Source: Exiguobacterium undae DSM 14481 (GTDB lineage: Bacteria; Bacillota; Bacilli; Exiguobacteriales; Exiguobacteriaceae). From it: DNA of 64,000 nt. The stretch spans positions 2,791,389 to 2,855,388 of the forward strand of contig NZ_KK211187.1 of assembly GCF_000620805.1 (NCBI RefSeq). Reading direction: 5' to 3'. Numbering within the stretch: position 1 is the first letter of the stretch; every line of letters starts with the position of its first letter. The notes beneath the pieces were generated by a model that saw nothing but the letters and a program-made list of their open reading frames with translations, had not been told where the DNA came from and ran no database searches. Below are positions 16,504 to 23,997 of this stretch, piece after piece. The position numbers and the translations under genes were made by a program.

Positions 16504-16519
16504 ATACCTACAGGGGTAT
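16504..16519. promoter_or_regulatory. CstR-type operator upstream of cstR
   Basis: ATACC-TACAGG-GGTAT is a perfect 5-6-5 inverted repeat ahead of the regulator gene. It indicates autoregulation and is the best match among the four sites. Confidence 0.82.
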
Positions 16520-16537
16520 AAGTCAACGAAAAAGTTT

Positions 16538-17386
16538 TTAATCTGATCCGGAGTGTTCCTTCATCCACTTGTGGGACAGACGGGTCGTCTCCCCTTTTAA
16601 CGTAATGAATTGAAAAACGCGTTGGTCGATTCGGGAATCATCATGTGTCTTAAATCTATTCGAATCGAGCAAAGTACCTGCCAAACGTTCCGAGAGAATC
16701 GAGATTCCCGTCCCGTTCGCGATCAATTGTTTAATCAGCCGATTGGAATACACGGTAATGATCCGTTTTGGAACAATCGCTTGCGTGGCTAACCATGTTT
16801 CCAGTGCGAAGCGGGCAGCTGACCCTTCTTCCCGGTAAATCCACGTCGCCTGCTCCAAAGCAAGGCTTTCGTGACCGATGATCCGTAATCGGTCGGTCGC
16901 AAAAGGAAGCGCCTCGATTTGATGGGAATGATGTGGTCCTTCTACCATCCCTAAATCGATTTCGTGATGAAGTAATGCCTGCTCGACTTGTTCTTGGTTC
17001 ATCACCCGGGCATCCACTGACGCGTCCGGATAAGCGACAAGAAAGTCGTGGATCATCTGTTCTAACATCGCTTCATAGATGGTATGCGTCGCGGCGATTC
17101 TTAACGTCCCTCGGGTGATCCCTTCTAATTCATCCATTTCTTGTTCCAACCGTACCGTCTGGTGCAGAATTTCTTTGGCATGACGATACACAATCCGTCC
17201 GGCTTCTGAGATTTCGATCGTCTTGTTAAACGTATGCCGATGAATCAGACTTTGCCCGAAATGTTCTTCGAGATGCTTTAAGTGAAGACTGACCGTCGGC
17301 TGTGAAATATACAGCCGTTCAGCTGTTTTCGTAAAGTGTTTTGTTTCGACTAACGTAACAAATGTCTTCAGTTCATTAAAATTCAT
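16538..17386 (-). CDS. LysR-family transcriptional regulator
   Basis: A 282-residue LysR-type regulator. The N-terminal winged helix (residues 1-60, with the TAERLYISQPTVSLHLKHLE recognition region) is followed by a two-lobed effector domain (about 90-280). It is transcribed divergently from a TauE/SafE exporter gene, with an inverted repeat of LysR type between them, so it probably controls that exporter in response to a sulfur compound. It resembles the CysL/YeiE group in general shape, but the effector cannot be read from the sequence. Confidence 0.9.
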   Translation of the reverse strand: MNFNELKTFVTLVETKHFTKTAERLYISQPTVSLHLKHLEEHFGQSLIHRHTFNKTIEISEAGRIVYRHAKEILHQTVRLEQEMDELEGITRGTLRIAATHTIYEAMLEQMIHDFLVAYPDASVDARVMNQEQVEQALLHHEIDLGMVEGPHHSHQIEALPFATDRLRIIGHESLALEQATWIYREEGSAARFALETWLATQAIVPKRIITVYSNRLIKQLIANGTGISILSERLAGTLLDSNRFKTHDDSRIDQRVFQFITLKGETTRLSHKWMKEHSGSD

Positions 17387-17407
17387 TTCTTCACCTCATT
17401 TATTTTT

Positions 17408-17424
17408 CTGATTCTTAGTATCAG
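17408..17424. promoter_or_regulatory. Candidate LysR-type operator
   Basis: CTGAT-N7-ATCAG, a T-N11-A type inverted repeat, lies between the divergent LysR and TauE/SafE genes. A further CTGAT half-site follows about 30 bases on. Confidence 0.55.
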
Positions 17425-17498
17425 TATAATTCATTTTCCTGATTAAGACTTTCCCCGTAGAGTCATCTGTATCACCTCACAGAAAGAAGGAACACCCT

Positions 17499-18365
17499 TT
17501 GGAACTATTACTTTTTCTTTTACTCGGCGCCGCAATCGGCATCCTTTCCGGCTTTTTTGGAATCGGTGGAGGCATCATTCTGACCCCACTTTTATTGATC
17601 TTAGGATACGCCCCCAGCACAGCGATCGTCTTAAGTTTACTGTTGACGCTTGGTTCGACGGTGACCGGCACCTTTGCCCACCTCCGCCAGAACAACTTTC
17701 ATCTTCGGGATGCGGGTACGATTGGGCTGGCAGGGATCATCGGATCTGCTGCCGTTACGCCTGTCGTTTTTTGGATGGAACAACACAACGGTGCAGACAT
17801 CATTATTTCCACGCTGTACATCGTCCTATTGCTTCTGTTTGCGATTCAATTCTTAAAACCGGCAAAAAAAATCATTCGCGAGACGCCTGTTGTGCACGCT
17901 TCGTTTTATAAATTAGTCGCAATCGGCGGAGCCGCCGGAATTCTGTCGTCTTTGATGGGCGTCAGCGGTGGCTTTTTGCTCACCCCGCTGCTGATGGGAT
18001 GGGTGCGTTTCCCCCTTAAACAAGCCATCGGAACCAGTATCGCAGCGGCCACGTTAATTGTCCTCGGCGGAATCACGAGTTACTTCATCTCGGGGACGCA
18101 GGCTCCGCTCGGTTTAGGAGTTGTTTTGATTATCGGCGCACTGATCGGCTCACCACTCGGTGCTTCCTTTCTCAATCTCTTCAGCACACACTTTATTAAA
18201 AAGAGTTTGGGCAGTTTTTATGCAGCTGTCGCCACGAGTGTTTTCTTGAAAACGACACACCATGAACAACTTTCTCTGCTCCTGCTCGCTTTGTTTACGA
18301 CCGGATTGATTGGTCTGTTCGTCTATCAAAAAACCGTTCAACGTCAAACAAAAGACTGTCCTTAA
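17499..18365 (+). CDS. Second TauE/SafE-type sulfur-anion exporter
   Basis: A 288-residue protein with about eight membrane helices. Each half carries the family's glycine-rich signature: GFFGIGGGIILTP near residue 20 and MGVSGGFLLTP near 155. It starts at TTG, with AGAAGGAA eight bases upstream. It is divergent from the LysR regulator and close to the CstR locus. It is therefore probably a sulfite or related anion exporter under separate, LysR-type control. Only distantly similar to the exporter at 12059-12835. Confidence 0.88.
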   Translation: MELLLFLLLGAAIGILSGFFGIGGGIILTPLLLILGYAPSTAIVLSLLLTLGSTVTGTFAHLRQNNFHLRDAGTIGLAGIIGSAAVTPVVFWMEQHNGADIIISTLYIVLLLLFAIQFLKPAKKIIRETPVVHASFYKLVAIGGAAGILSSLMGVSGGFLLTPLLMGWVRFPLKQAIGTSIAAATLIVLGGITSYFISGTQAPLGLGVVLIIGALIGSPLGASFLNLFSTHFIKKSLGSFYAAVATSVFLKTTHHEQLSLLLLALFTTGLIGLFVYQKTVQRQTKDCP

Positions 18366-18375
18366 CAGACAGTCT
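18353..18375 (+). terminator. Hairpin at the end of the second exporter gene
   Basis: AGACTGTC and GACAGTCT form a perfect eight-pair stem overlapping the stop codon. The U tract after it is poor, so termination may be inefficient. Confidence 0.4.
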
Positions 18376-18476
18376 CAGAACGATGATGTTGATCTCTTTT
18401 TCCCATCATAATGATTCCTCTTCTTTTGAATATCTATGCTGGTTTTATACCTGGAGGCGTGAAAGAAAAAGCGGTT

Positions 18477-18572
18477 GTTCGCTCGAAATCGCTTCCTAGG
18501 GAAAAACAAGCAGGAGCGACCCAGCAGCGATGCGGCGCGATGCTTGGCCCAGGAAAACGATTCGAAGCGAAC
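18477..18572. repeat. Imperfect long palindrome in intergenic DNA
   Basis: The left arm at 18477-18501 (starting GTTCGCTCGAAATCG) and the right arm at 18548-18572 (ending CGATTCGAAGCGAAC) are near-perfect reverse complements. They enclose about 46 bases rich in GCGA/GCAGCGATGCGG. An AAAAAGCGGTT stretch lies to the left of the left arm, and the same stretch recurs just after the right arm. No coding frame is credible. It looks like a small mobile or structured intergenic repeat, or a folded RNA, in the 271-base gap between the exporter gene and yihY. Confidence 0.6.
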
Positions 18573-18574
18573 AA

Positions 18575-18614
18575 AAAAAGCGGTTCTTCTCGATCAAGAG
18601 AAAAACCACTCCTT
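18575..18614 (-). terminator. Intrinsic terminator of the yihY-like gene
   Basis: On the minus strand, AGTGGTTTTTCTC pairs with GAGAAGAACCGCT (13 pairs with G-T wobbles), followed by TTTTTTT. Confidence 0.75.
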
Positions 18615-18636
18615 TGTCTTCAGTCTGAGGCTGCTC

Positions 18637-19494
18637 TTAACGGACAGTCTCTTGTTTAATTTTTTCTGGTTTTAAAACTTTGGCTTCCTTCTTTTGACGC
18701 ATCCGTTCAGCATTCATCAAGCCCCCGAGCATCAAGACGACCGACGAAAGATAAAACCATGTCATCAAGACGATGATTCCGGCGAGTTGTCCGTACAGAC
18801 GGTCATAACTGCCGAATTCTGCGTAGTAGGAGAAGAATTCCGATACCGCCTGCCAGGCAATCGTTGCAAAAACGGCACCCGGTAACACTTGGCGTACAGT
18901 CAGCCGGACACTCGGCAACACGCGGTAGAGCAGGATGAAGAACATCAACAGGAACAACGAACCGAGTCCCCAGCGGAACAGAAACCAGACCCACGAATAG
19001 TTGGTGACAAAGTCATTGACGAGGGCAAAATGCGTGATGAAGCGGCGCGTCAGCTTTTCCGCCACCGGAACGAGGAGGGACATCGGTAAGATGACCATCA
19101 TTCCGATCGTAAAACCAAAGTCCTGCAACAACCCTCTCCAAAACGGCACTTTTCGTGTCACTTCTAACGCATCATTTAACGAACGGACCAGTGACTGGAC
19201 CGACATCGAAGCAAGCCAAAAGGCGGCCAGGAAACTGATCGAGGCAAGTTTTAATCCACCGTCATCAAAAATTCCGACGACATTTCTCCGGATCAACTCA
19301 TACGTCTCTGCCGGTGCAAACGGACGGATCAAATCGAGCACGTCTCCGGACGTAAACGGTAAAAAGGATACCAATCCCACAACAAATAATAAAAACGGGA
19401 ATAAGGACAACATCAGATAATAGGCGAGTTGTGCCGACTTATCAAAGAAGGCTTCGCCGAAAAAACGCGCAAATACAGGTTTTAATAATGACAT
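18637..19494 (-). CDS. YihY/virulence factor BrkB family membrane protein
   Basis: A 285-residue integral membrane protein with about six helices and the YihY/BrkB pattern: AQLAYYLMLSLFPFLLF near the start, a central VLPSVRLTVRQVLPGAVFA motif and GSYDRLYGQLAGIIVLMTW near residue 225. The family was once mislabelled ribonuclease BN; it is membrane-embedded and its transport or structural role is not settled. The C-terminus is a charged cytoplasmic tail. Monocistronic with its own terminator. Confidence 0.9.
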   Translation of the reverse strand: MSLLKPVFARFFGEAFFDKSAQLAYYLMLSLFPFLLFVVGLVSFLPFTSGDVLDLIRPFAPAETYELIRRNVVGIFDDGGLKLASISFLAAFWLASMSVQSLVRSLNDALEVTRKVPFWRGLLQDFGFTIGMMVILPMSLLVPVAEKLTRRFITHFALVNDFVTNYSWVWFLFRWGLGSLFLLMFFILLYRVLPSVRLTVRQVLPGAVFATIAWQAVSEFFSYYAEFGSYDRLYGQLAGIIVLMTWFYLSSVVLMLGGLMNAERMRQKKEAKVLKPEKIKQETVR

Positions 19495-19679
19495 AACTAT
19501 TTCCTCACTTTCGAATGATTCCTTTCTCTATCCCCCTTTCGGTGCTACTTTTAAACTTTTGTAGTCTTTTGAACTCGTAAGTAAGCGTTTAACGATTATC
19601 GATTGGCAGAAAGCTGAAGCAGGCGGTACACTGAAACAAGAACAATCGTCGTGTTGGATAAAAGAAAGGATTCTACGCC

Positions 19680-20780
19680 GTGCCTACTTTACTTGCCGAA
19701 GCCGAACGCTTCTTAACTGACTATATAGAACAATACCCGCAGGACAGTAATCGCCTGCATGAAGTCCGGAATGAAATTTCCCGGACAGGGACATATGAAC
19801 AAACGTCCCAAGAGTTAGCGTACGGGGCAAAGCTCGCTTGGCGCAACAGCAACCGCTGCATCGGCCGTCTCTTTTGGGATCAGCTCCACGTCATCGATGC
19901 ACGGGATGCTTTAACCATCGAGACGATTCGCGATGCCCTATTTGAGCATATCGAATATGCGACGAATGATGGGCGTGTCCGTTCGACGATTACGATTTTT
20001 CACCCGGACCGCGTCCGCGTCTTGAATCATCAATTGATTCGTTATGCCGGATATGAGACACCGGAGGGCATCACCGGGGACCCGAACTCCGTTGCCTTTA
20101 CCAACCAGTGCCAGTCACTCGGTTGGTCCGGTCAAGGAACCGCCTTTGATGTCTTGCCGTTGTTGATTGAACTCGACGGGCACGTCAGCCTGCATCCGCT
20201 TCCGGACGACCTGGTGCTCGAAGTAACGATCACCCATCCCGACTACGACTTATTCGGCGATCAAACCATCAAATGGTACGCCGTGCCGATGATTTCCGAT
20301 ATGCGGCTCGAAATCGGCGGCATCTCCTATCCGTGCGCGCCGTTCAACGGCTGGTACATGGGAACGGAAATCGGCGCCCGTAATTTAGCGGATACCGATC
20401 GTTATGATCTCTTGCCGCTTGTTGCGAGACAGCTCGGACTCAATACATCACGGGAACGTTCCTTATGGAAAGACCGTGCCCTCGTCGAATTGAATCTGGC
20501 CGTTCTCGATTCGTTTGAACGGGCTGGCGTGACCATCGTCGATCACCATACAGCTGCCAAACAGTTTGCCCGATTCGAAAAAAATGAAGCCGCGTGTGAA
20601 CGGGATGTCACCGGCGACTGGTCCTGGCTTGTACCGCCGATGAGCGGTGCCGCGACACACCTGTTCCATAAAGACTTTGAACCGACAATCAAACGGCCTA
20701 ACTTCTTTCCCGGTGTTGCTCCGGCCGAAAAAACAACTGCCCCCACCGGTTGTCCGTTCCACCAGGAGGTTTCCCGATGA
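19680..20780 (+). CDS. nos: Nitric oxide synthase oxygenase
   Basis: A 366-residue bacterial NOS, the oxygenase domain only, converting L-arginine to citrulline and NO with electrons from host flavodoxin-type reductases. The heme-ligating Cys60 lies in WRNSNRCIGR, the family signature. Further on are the TNQCQSLGW-type segment and the conserved substrate-binding stretch WYAVPMISDMRLEIGG...APFNGWYMGTEI. The length matches Bacillus NOS. The start is GTG with AAAGGA 11 bases upstream. The stop overlaps the start of a NUDIX gene (ATGA), so the two are translationally coupled. In relatives, NO from NOS protects against oxidative stress and antibiotics. Confidence 0.96.
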   Translation: MPTLLAEAERFLTDYIEQYPQDSNRLHEVRNEISRTGTYEQTSQELAYGAKLAWRNSNRCIGRLFWDQLHVIDARDALTIETIRDALFEHIEYATNDGRVRSTITIFHPDRVRVLNHQLIRYAGYETPEGITGDPNSVAFTNQCQSLGWSGQGTAFDVLPLLIELDGHVSLHPLPDDLVLEVTITHPDYDLFGDQTIKWYAVPMISDMRLEIGGISYPCAPFNGWYMGTEIGARNLADTDRYDLLPLVARQLGLNTSRERSLWKDRALVELNLAVLDSFERAGVTIVDHHTAAKQFARFEKNEAACERDVTGDWSWLVPPMSGAATHLFHKDFEPTIKRPNFFPGVAPAEKTTAPTGCPFHQEVSR

Positions 20781-21241
20781 ATTACGTCAAGACGCTGCGG
20801 GATCAAGTCGGACAAACGCCGTTGATCTTGGTCGGTGCCGTCGTGCTTGTCATCAACAACGGGCACATCCTGCTTGAGCAACGCAATGAATCGCAGGCAC
20901 GGTTCGGACTGCCCGGTGGATTAATGGAATGGGCCGAATCAACGGAAGAAACGGCCCGTCGTGAGCTGTTGGAAGAGACCGGTCTCGTCGCGGAACAGCT
21001 GACGTTACTGGGTGTCTATTCCGGAAAAAATTACGTCACGACGCTTGCAAACGGTGATGTCTTTCAAAGCGTGACCCTTGCTTACGTGACAACTGAAACG
21101 TCCGGTACGTTACGAATCAGTGAGGAAAGTTTTGCGTTGACCTATTTCCCGTTAACGGAATTACCGGACAACATCGTCGGATCGCATCGTGTGATGATTG
21201 AAGACTACTTACGCCTTCAACATGGAGCAATCACGCCATAA
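20777..21241 (+). CDS. NUDIX hydrolase
   Basis: A 154-residue hydrolase with a complete Nudix box: G48-x5-E54-x7-R62-E-L-L-E-E-T-G-L. It cleaves a nucleoside diphosphate linked to another group; the substrate cannot be read from the motif. The start at 20777 has AGGAGG seven bases upstream and overlaps the NOS stop by four bases, so it is an operon partner of nos. A role in clearing oxidised nucleotides would fit but is inference. Confidence 0.92.
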   Translation: MNYVKTLRDQVGQTPLILVGAVVLVINNGHILLEQRNESQARFGLPGGLMEWAESTEETARRELLEETGLVAEQLTLLGVYSGKNYVTTLANGDVFQSVTLAYVTTETSGTLRISEESFALTYFPLTELPDNIVGSHRVMIEDYLRLQHGAITP

Positions 21242-21347
21242 CGGGCTTGTTCTTTTTAGTAAACGAAAGCGAAGCGATTTTGGTTTTACATTTTTTAATG
21301 GTAGGCTAGAAGAAAATCGTAGTTTTCTACAGATTTGAGGTTGTTCT

Positions 21348-21440
21348 ATGATGAACAAAATCATGCTGATCATGCTCGGTGGCACCGGAATCCTGTTTGT
21401 GATTTTTGCCATTATCGTCATGATCAGTTTATGGACCTGA
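21348..21440 (+). CDS. Thirty-residue single-helix membrane peptide
   Basis: A small open frame starting MMNKIMLIMLGG and continuing as one uninterrupted hydrophobic helix to the end. A GAGG ribosome binding site lies seven bases upstream of the ATG, and a strong terminator follows the stop within two bases. This defines a tight small transcription unit. A short hairpin (AGAAAATCGT...TTTTCT) lies just upstream in the leader. The peptide has no recognisable family. It could be a membrane regulator peptide or a toxin-like peptide, but there is no direct evidence for either. Confidence 0.55.
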   Translation: MMNKIMLIMLGGTGILFVIFAIIVMISLWT

Positions 21441-21441
21441 C

Positions 21442-21499
21442 AAAAAGCCATGATGTGTGGCGTTCCCCCAGGGGACTTCCGCACATCATGGCTTTTTTT
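21442..21499. terminator. Strong bidirectional terminator
   Basis: AAAAAGCCATGATGTG pairs with CACATCATGGCTTTTT, with an inner CCCC/GGGG stem. It lies between the peptide gene and the convergent acetyltransferase gene. Confidence 0.88.
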
Positions 21500-21502
21500 G
21501 TA

Positions 21503-22282
21503 TCAGATGGTTTGACTCATGACGAATTGCTTCAAGTCCCGCTGCTTCCAACCGGCTTGCCGTAAGTCGTCCCACACTTGTGGATTGGTCGACTGCAACT
21601 GATAACGGGTTCCCGTCAAACGGCGTGTCGCTTCTGTCGCGATCCGCGCTACGTCTTTCTCTTCCGTTATAATCGCAAAAATCGACTCATTAGCGGTCGC
21701 AATGAACGCACCGTCGAGTTCATAGTACTGTGCTTGTGCCTGCTTCATGACCGTCTGGTCTTGTTGCCAGATGTATTCCCCTTGCTGTACGTAACGGCGC
21801 TCAAATGCAACCGCATCAATCTCGATAAGCGGCTCCATCTGGTCGGATTCTTCCCGAAGAAAATAGCCGAGTTCGTCGACTGTGCGGTAACCGAATTTCT
21901 GATAGAGCGAAATGGCCGGCTCATTTCCTTGAATGACTTCGAGCATCAGACAATCGACCTTTAACGATTTGGCGTAACTTAGCTGGGCATCATAGAGAGC
22001 TTTGGCAATCCCAAGCCGTCGGTATTGGGGATCTACCGCAAGACCACCACATCGCATGACCGTCTTTTTCTTGATGGTCTTCAGCCCATTCAACCAAATG
22101 GCGACCGGTCGTTCGCCGTGGTAGGCAATAAACGAATGCTCGAGTTGATTCCAGTCGCGTTCCAGGATTCGTTCTTGAAATACCTCACGTGAAAGACCTA
22201 ATGGAATTATGTAATCGCTGAATCCTTCTTGCATCACTAAAAATGCGGTTTCTGTATCAGGTGCCCGTTTAATATGAATCAT
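21503..22282 (-). CDS. GNAT family N-acetyltransferase
   Basis: A 259-residue protein. The first ~150 residues form a GNAT domain with the acetyl-CoA loop in PQYRRLGIAKALYDAQL (about 84-100) and the ending strand GNEPAISLYQKFGYRTV. The C-terminal ~105 residues look like a second, degenerate GNAT half. The acceptor is unknown. Monocistronic between terminators. Confidence 0.9.
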   Translation of the reverse strand: MIHIKRAPDTETAFLVMQEGFSDYIIPLGLSREVFQERILERDWNQLEHSFIAYHGERPVAIWLNGLKTIKKKTVMRCGGLAVDPQYRRLGIAKALYDAQLSYAKSLKVDCLMLEVIQGNEPAISLYQKFGYRTVDELGYFLREESDQMEPLIEIDAVAFERRYVQQGEYIWQQDQTVMKQAQAQYYELDGAFIATANESIFAIITEEKDVARIATEATRRLTGTRYQLQSTNPQVWDDLRQAGWKQRDLKQFVMSQTI

Positions 22283-22342
22283 CTCGGATCGCCCCTTTCT
22301 TTACAATTGTTCGCCTTTTTAGCACGCCATTCCTGCCGAGGA

Positions 22343-22382
22343 CCAAACAAAAAGCCATTCAGAACAGCTTCTGAATGGCCGG
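22343..22382 (-). terminator. Intrinsic terminator of the APC permease gene
   Basis: GGCCATTCAGA and TCTGAATGGC form a stem with TTTTTGTTTGG following on the minus strand. Confidence 0.8.
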
Positions 22383-22388
22383 ATCTTA

Positions 22389-23774
22389 TTAATGTAATTT
22401 CGAGCGTGTTCTTCCGTACAGGAAGTAAACTGCAAGTCCGATCCCTGTCCAGATGAAGAATGCGACCCATGTGAACGGTTGAAGGTTCAACATCAACATG
22501 ATACACGCAAGGACCGAAAGAATCGGCAAGAATGGAACCAATGGCACTTTGAACGCCCGTTTCAAATCCGGACGTGTTTTCCGGAGGATGATGACGGCGA
22601 TCGAGATTAACGAGAAGGCAGCCAGTGTACCGATATTGATTAATTCTGCGAGCGTACCGAGTGGGACGAATCCGGCAATCAATCCGGCTGTTGTTCCTAA
22701 AATCCATGTTGCTTTCACCGGCGTATGCGATTTTTCGTTCACGTCCGAGAAGACTTTTGGCAACAACCCATCACGGCTCATTGCGAACAAGAGACGAACA
22801 AGACCAAATGTCATGACGAGGATAACCGTTGTCATTCCGACGATCGCGCCTAAGTCAACGAATCCTGCGACCCAGTCCTGACCGGCTACTTTTAATGCAA
22901 GTGAAACCGGGCTGTCAACCCCTTCAAATTGTTTGAACGGGACGATTCCGACCATGATGGCGGATACGACAACGTACAATACGGTAACGATCCCAAGTGA
23001 TCCTAAGATCCCGATCGGCAAGTTACGGCCTGGATCTTTCACTTCTTCTGCAGCCGATGTGACGGCATCAAAACCAAGATAAGCAAAGAAGGCGATGGCG
23101 GAAGCTTGTAACACACCACTGATACCGAACGGTGCGAATGGTGCGTAGTTGCCTGGCTCAACGTACCAGATTCCGACGACGATGAACAAGATGACGACGG
23201 CGACTTTGACGAGAACCATGATATTGTTGACGCGTTTTGTTTCCTTAATGCCCATCGATAATAAGAACGTGATGACCATTAAGATCAAGAAGGCCGGCAA
23301 GTTGAAGAACGTTTCGCTGCCGGGTACTGCTCCTGGTGCAGCGGTTAAAGCAGTCGGTAAACTGATACCAAATCCGGATAATAATGACTGGAAATAACCG
23401 GACCAGCCTGTTGCGACCGCACTCGACGCTAAACCGTATTCTAATATGAGACACCAACCGATAATCCAGGCAACGAGTTCCCCAATCGTTGCGTACGTGT
23501 AGGTGTAGACACTACCCGACACAGGAATCATCGATGAAAATTCCGCGTAACAGAGGGCGGCTAATGCACAGACAATAGCAGAAATAATAAATGCAACCGG
23601 TAAAGCTGGTCCTGCATACAGCGCTCCTGTTCCTGTTAGGACAAAGATTCCCGTCCCGATAATGGCACCAATACCGAGTAAGACAAGATCAAAACCCGAT
23701 AAATGCCGTGCCAATTTGGAATGACTTTTTTGATCCATCATGACACTGACGTCTTTCTTACGAAGCAAACTCAT
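22389..23774 (-). CDS. APC-family amino acid permease (YfnA-like)
   Basis: A 461-residue transporter with about 12-13 membrane helices and the APC signature GIGAIIGTGIFVLTGTGA (about 34-51) at the substrate-binding loop of helix 1. The sequence is closest in feel to YfnA/CAT-type cationic or metabolite amino acid transporters: the AYLGFDAVTSAAEEVKDPGR segment in helix 6 and its loop is typical. It moves amino acids by proton symport or exchange. The start is set by GGAGGGTG. Monocistronic, with a 220-base leader in which I see no riboswitch. Confidence 0.93.
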   Translation of the reverse strand: MSLLRKKDVSVMMDQKSHSKLARHLSGFDLVLLGIGAIIGTGIFVLTGTGALYAGPALPVAFIISAIVCALAALCYAEFSSMIPVSGSVYTYTYATIGELVAWIIGWCLILEYGLASSAVATGWSGYFQSLLSGFGISLPTALTAAPGAVPGSETFFNLPAFLILMVITFLLSMGIKETKRVNNIMVLVKVAVVILFIVVGIWYVEPGNYAPFAPFGISGVLQASAIAFFAYLGFDAVTSAAEEVKDPGRNLPIGILGSLGIVTVLYVVVSAIMVGIVPFKQFEGVDSPVSLALKVAGQDWVAGFVDLGAIVGMTTVILVMTFGLVRLLFAMSRDGLLPKVFSDVNEKSHTPVKATWILGTTAGLIAGFVPLGTLAELINIGTLAAFSLISIAVIILRKTRPDLKRAFKVPLVPFLPILSVLACIMLMLNLQPFTWVAFFIWTGIGLAVYFLYGRTRSKLH

Positions 23775-23954
23775 AAAACACCCTCCGAACTTTCTCTTTT
23801 TTCTGAATATTCAAATCATTTTTCTGATTGACTTCATCATCATAACAAACGATGTCAGGTTTTATAAGCCGTTCTTTCTGTGTTTTTTCACAAATTGGTC
23901 AAACCAGTTTTGTTGTTTTACTACAATACGAATATGTGGATACGCGTTAACGCA

Positions 23955-23992
23955 CTAAAAAACTCCTCCACCGATGGGTGAAGGAGTTTTGG
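23955..23992 (-). terminator. Intrinsic terminator of the mechanosensitive-channel-like gene
   Basis: AAACTCCTTCACC and GGTGGAGGAGTTTTTT form the stem and T tail on the minus strand. Confidence 0.85.
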
Positions 23993-23997
23993 TTTGG

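Noticed and set aside
18411-18675. Two overlapping plus-strand frames across the palindromic repeat
   Set aside because: No ribosome binding site, low-quality sequence rich in Lys, Arg and Ser, and they run through the repeat and the terminator of yihY.
23775-23997. Riboswitch or T-box in the leader of the APC permease
   Set aside because: No conserved core, specifier stem or antiterminator seen; only AT-rich sequence.
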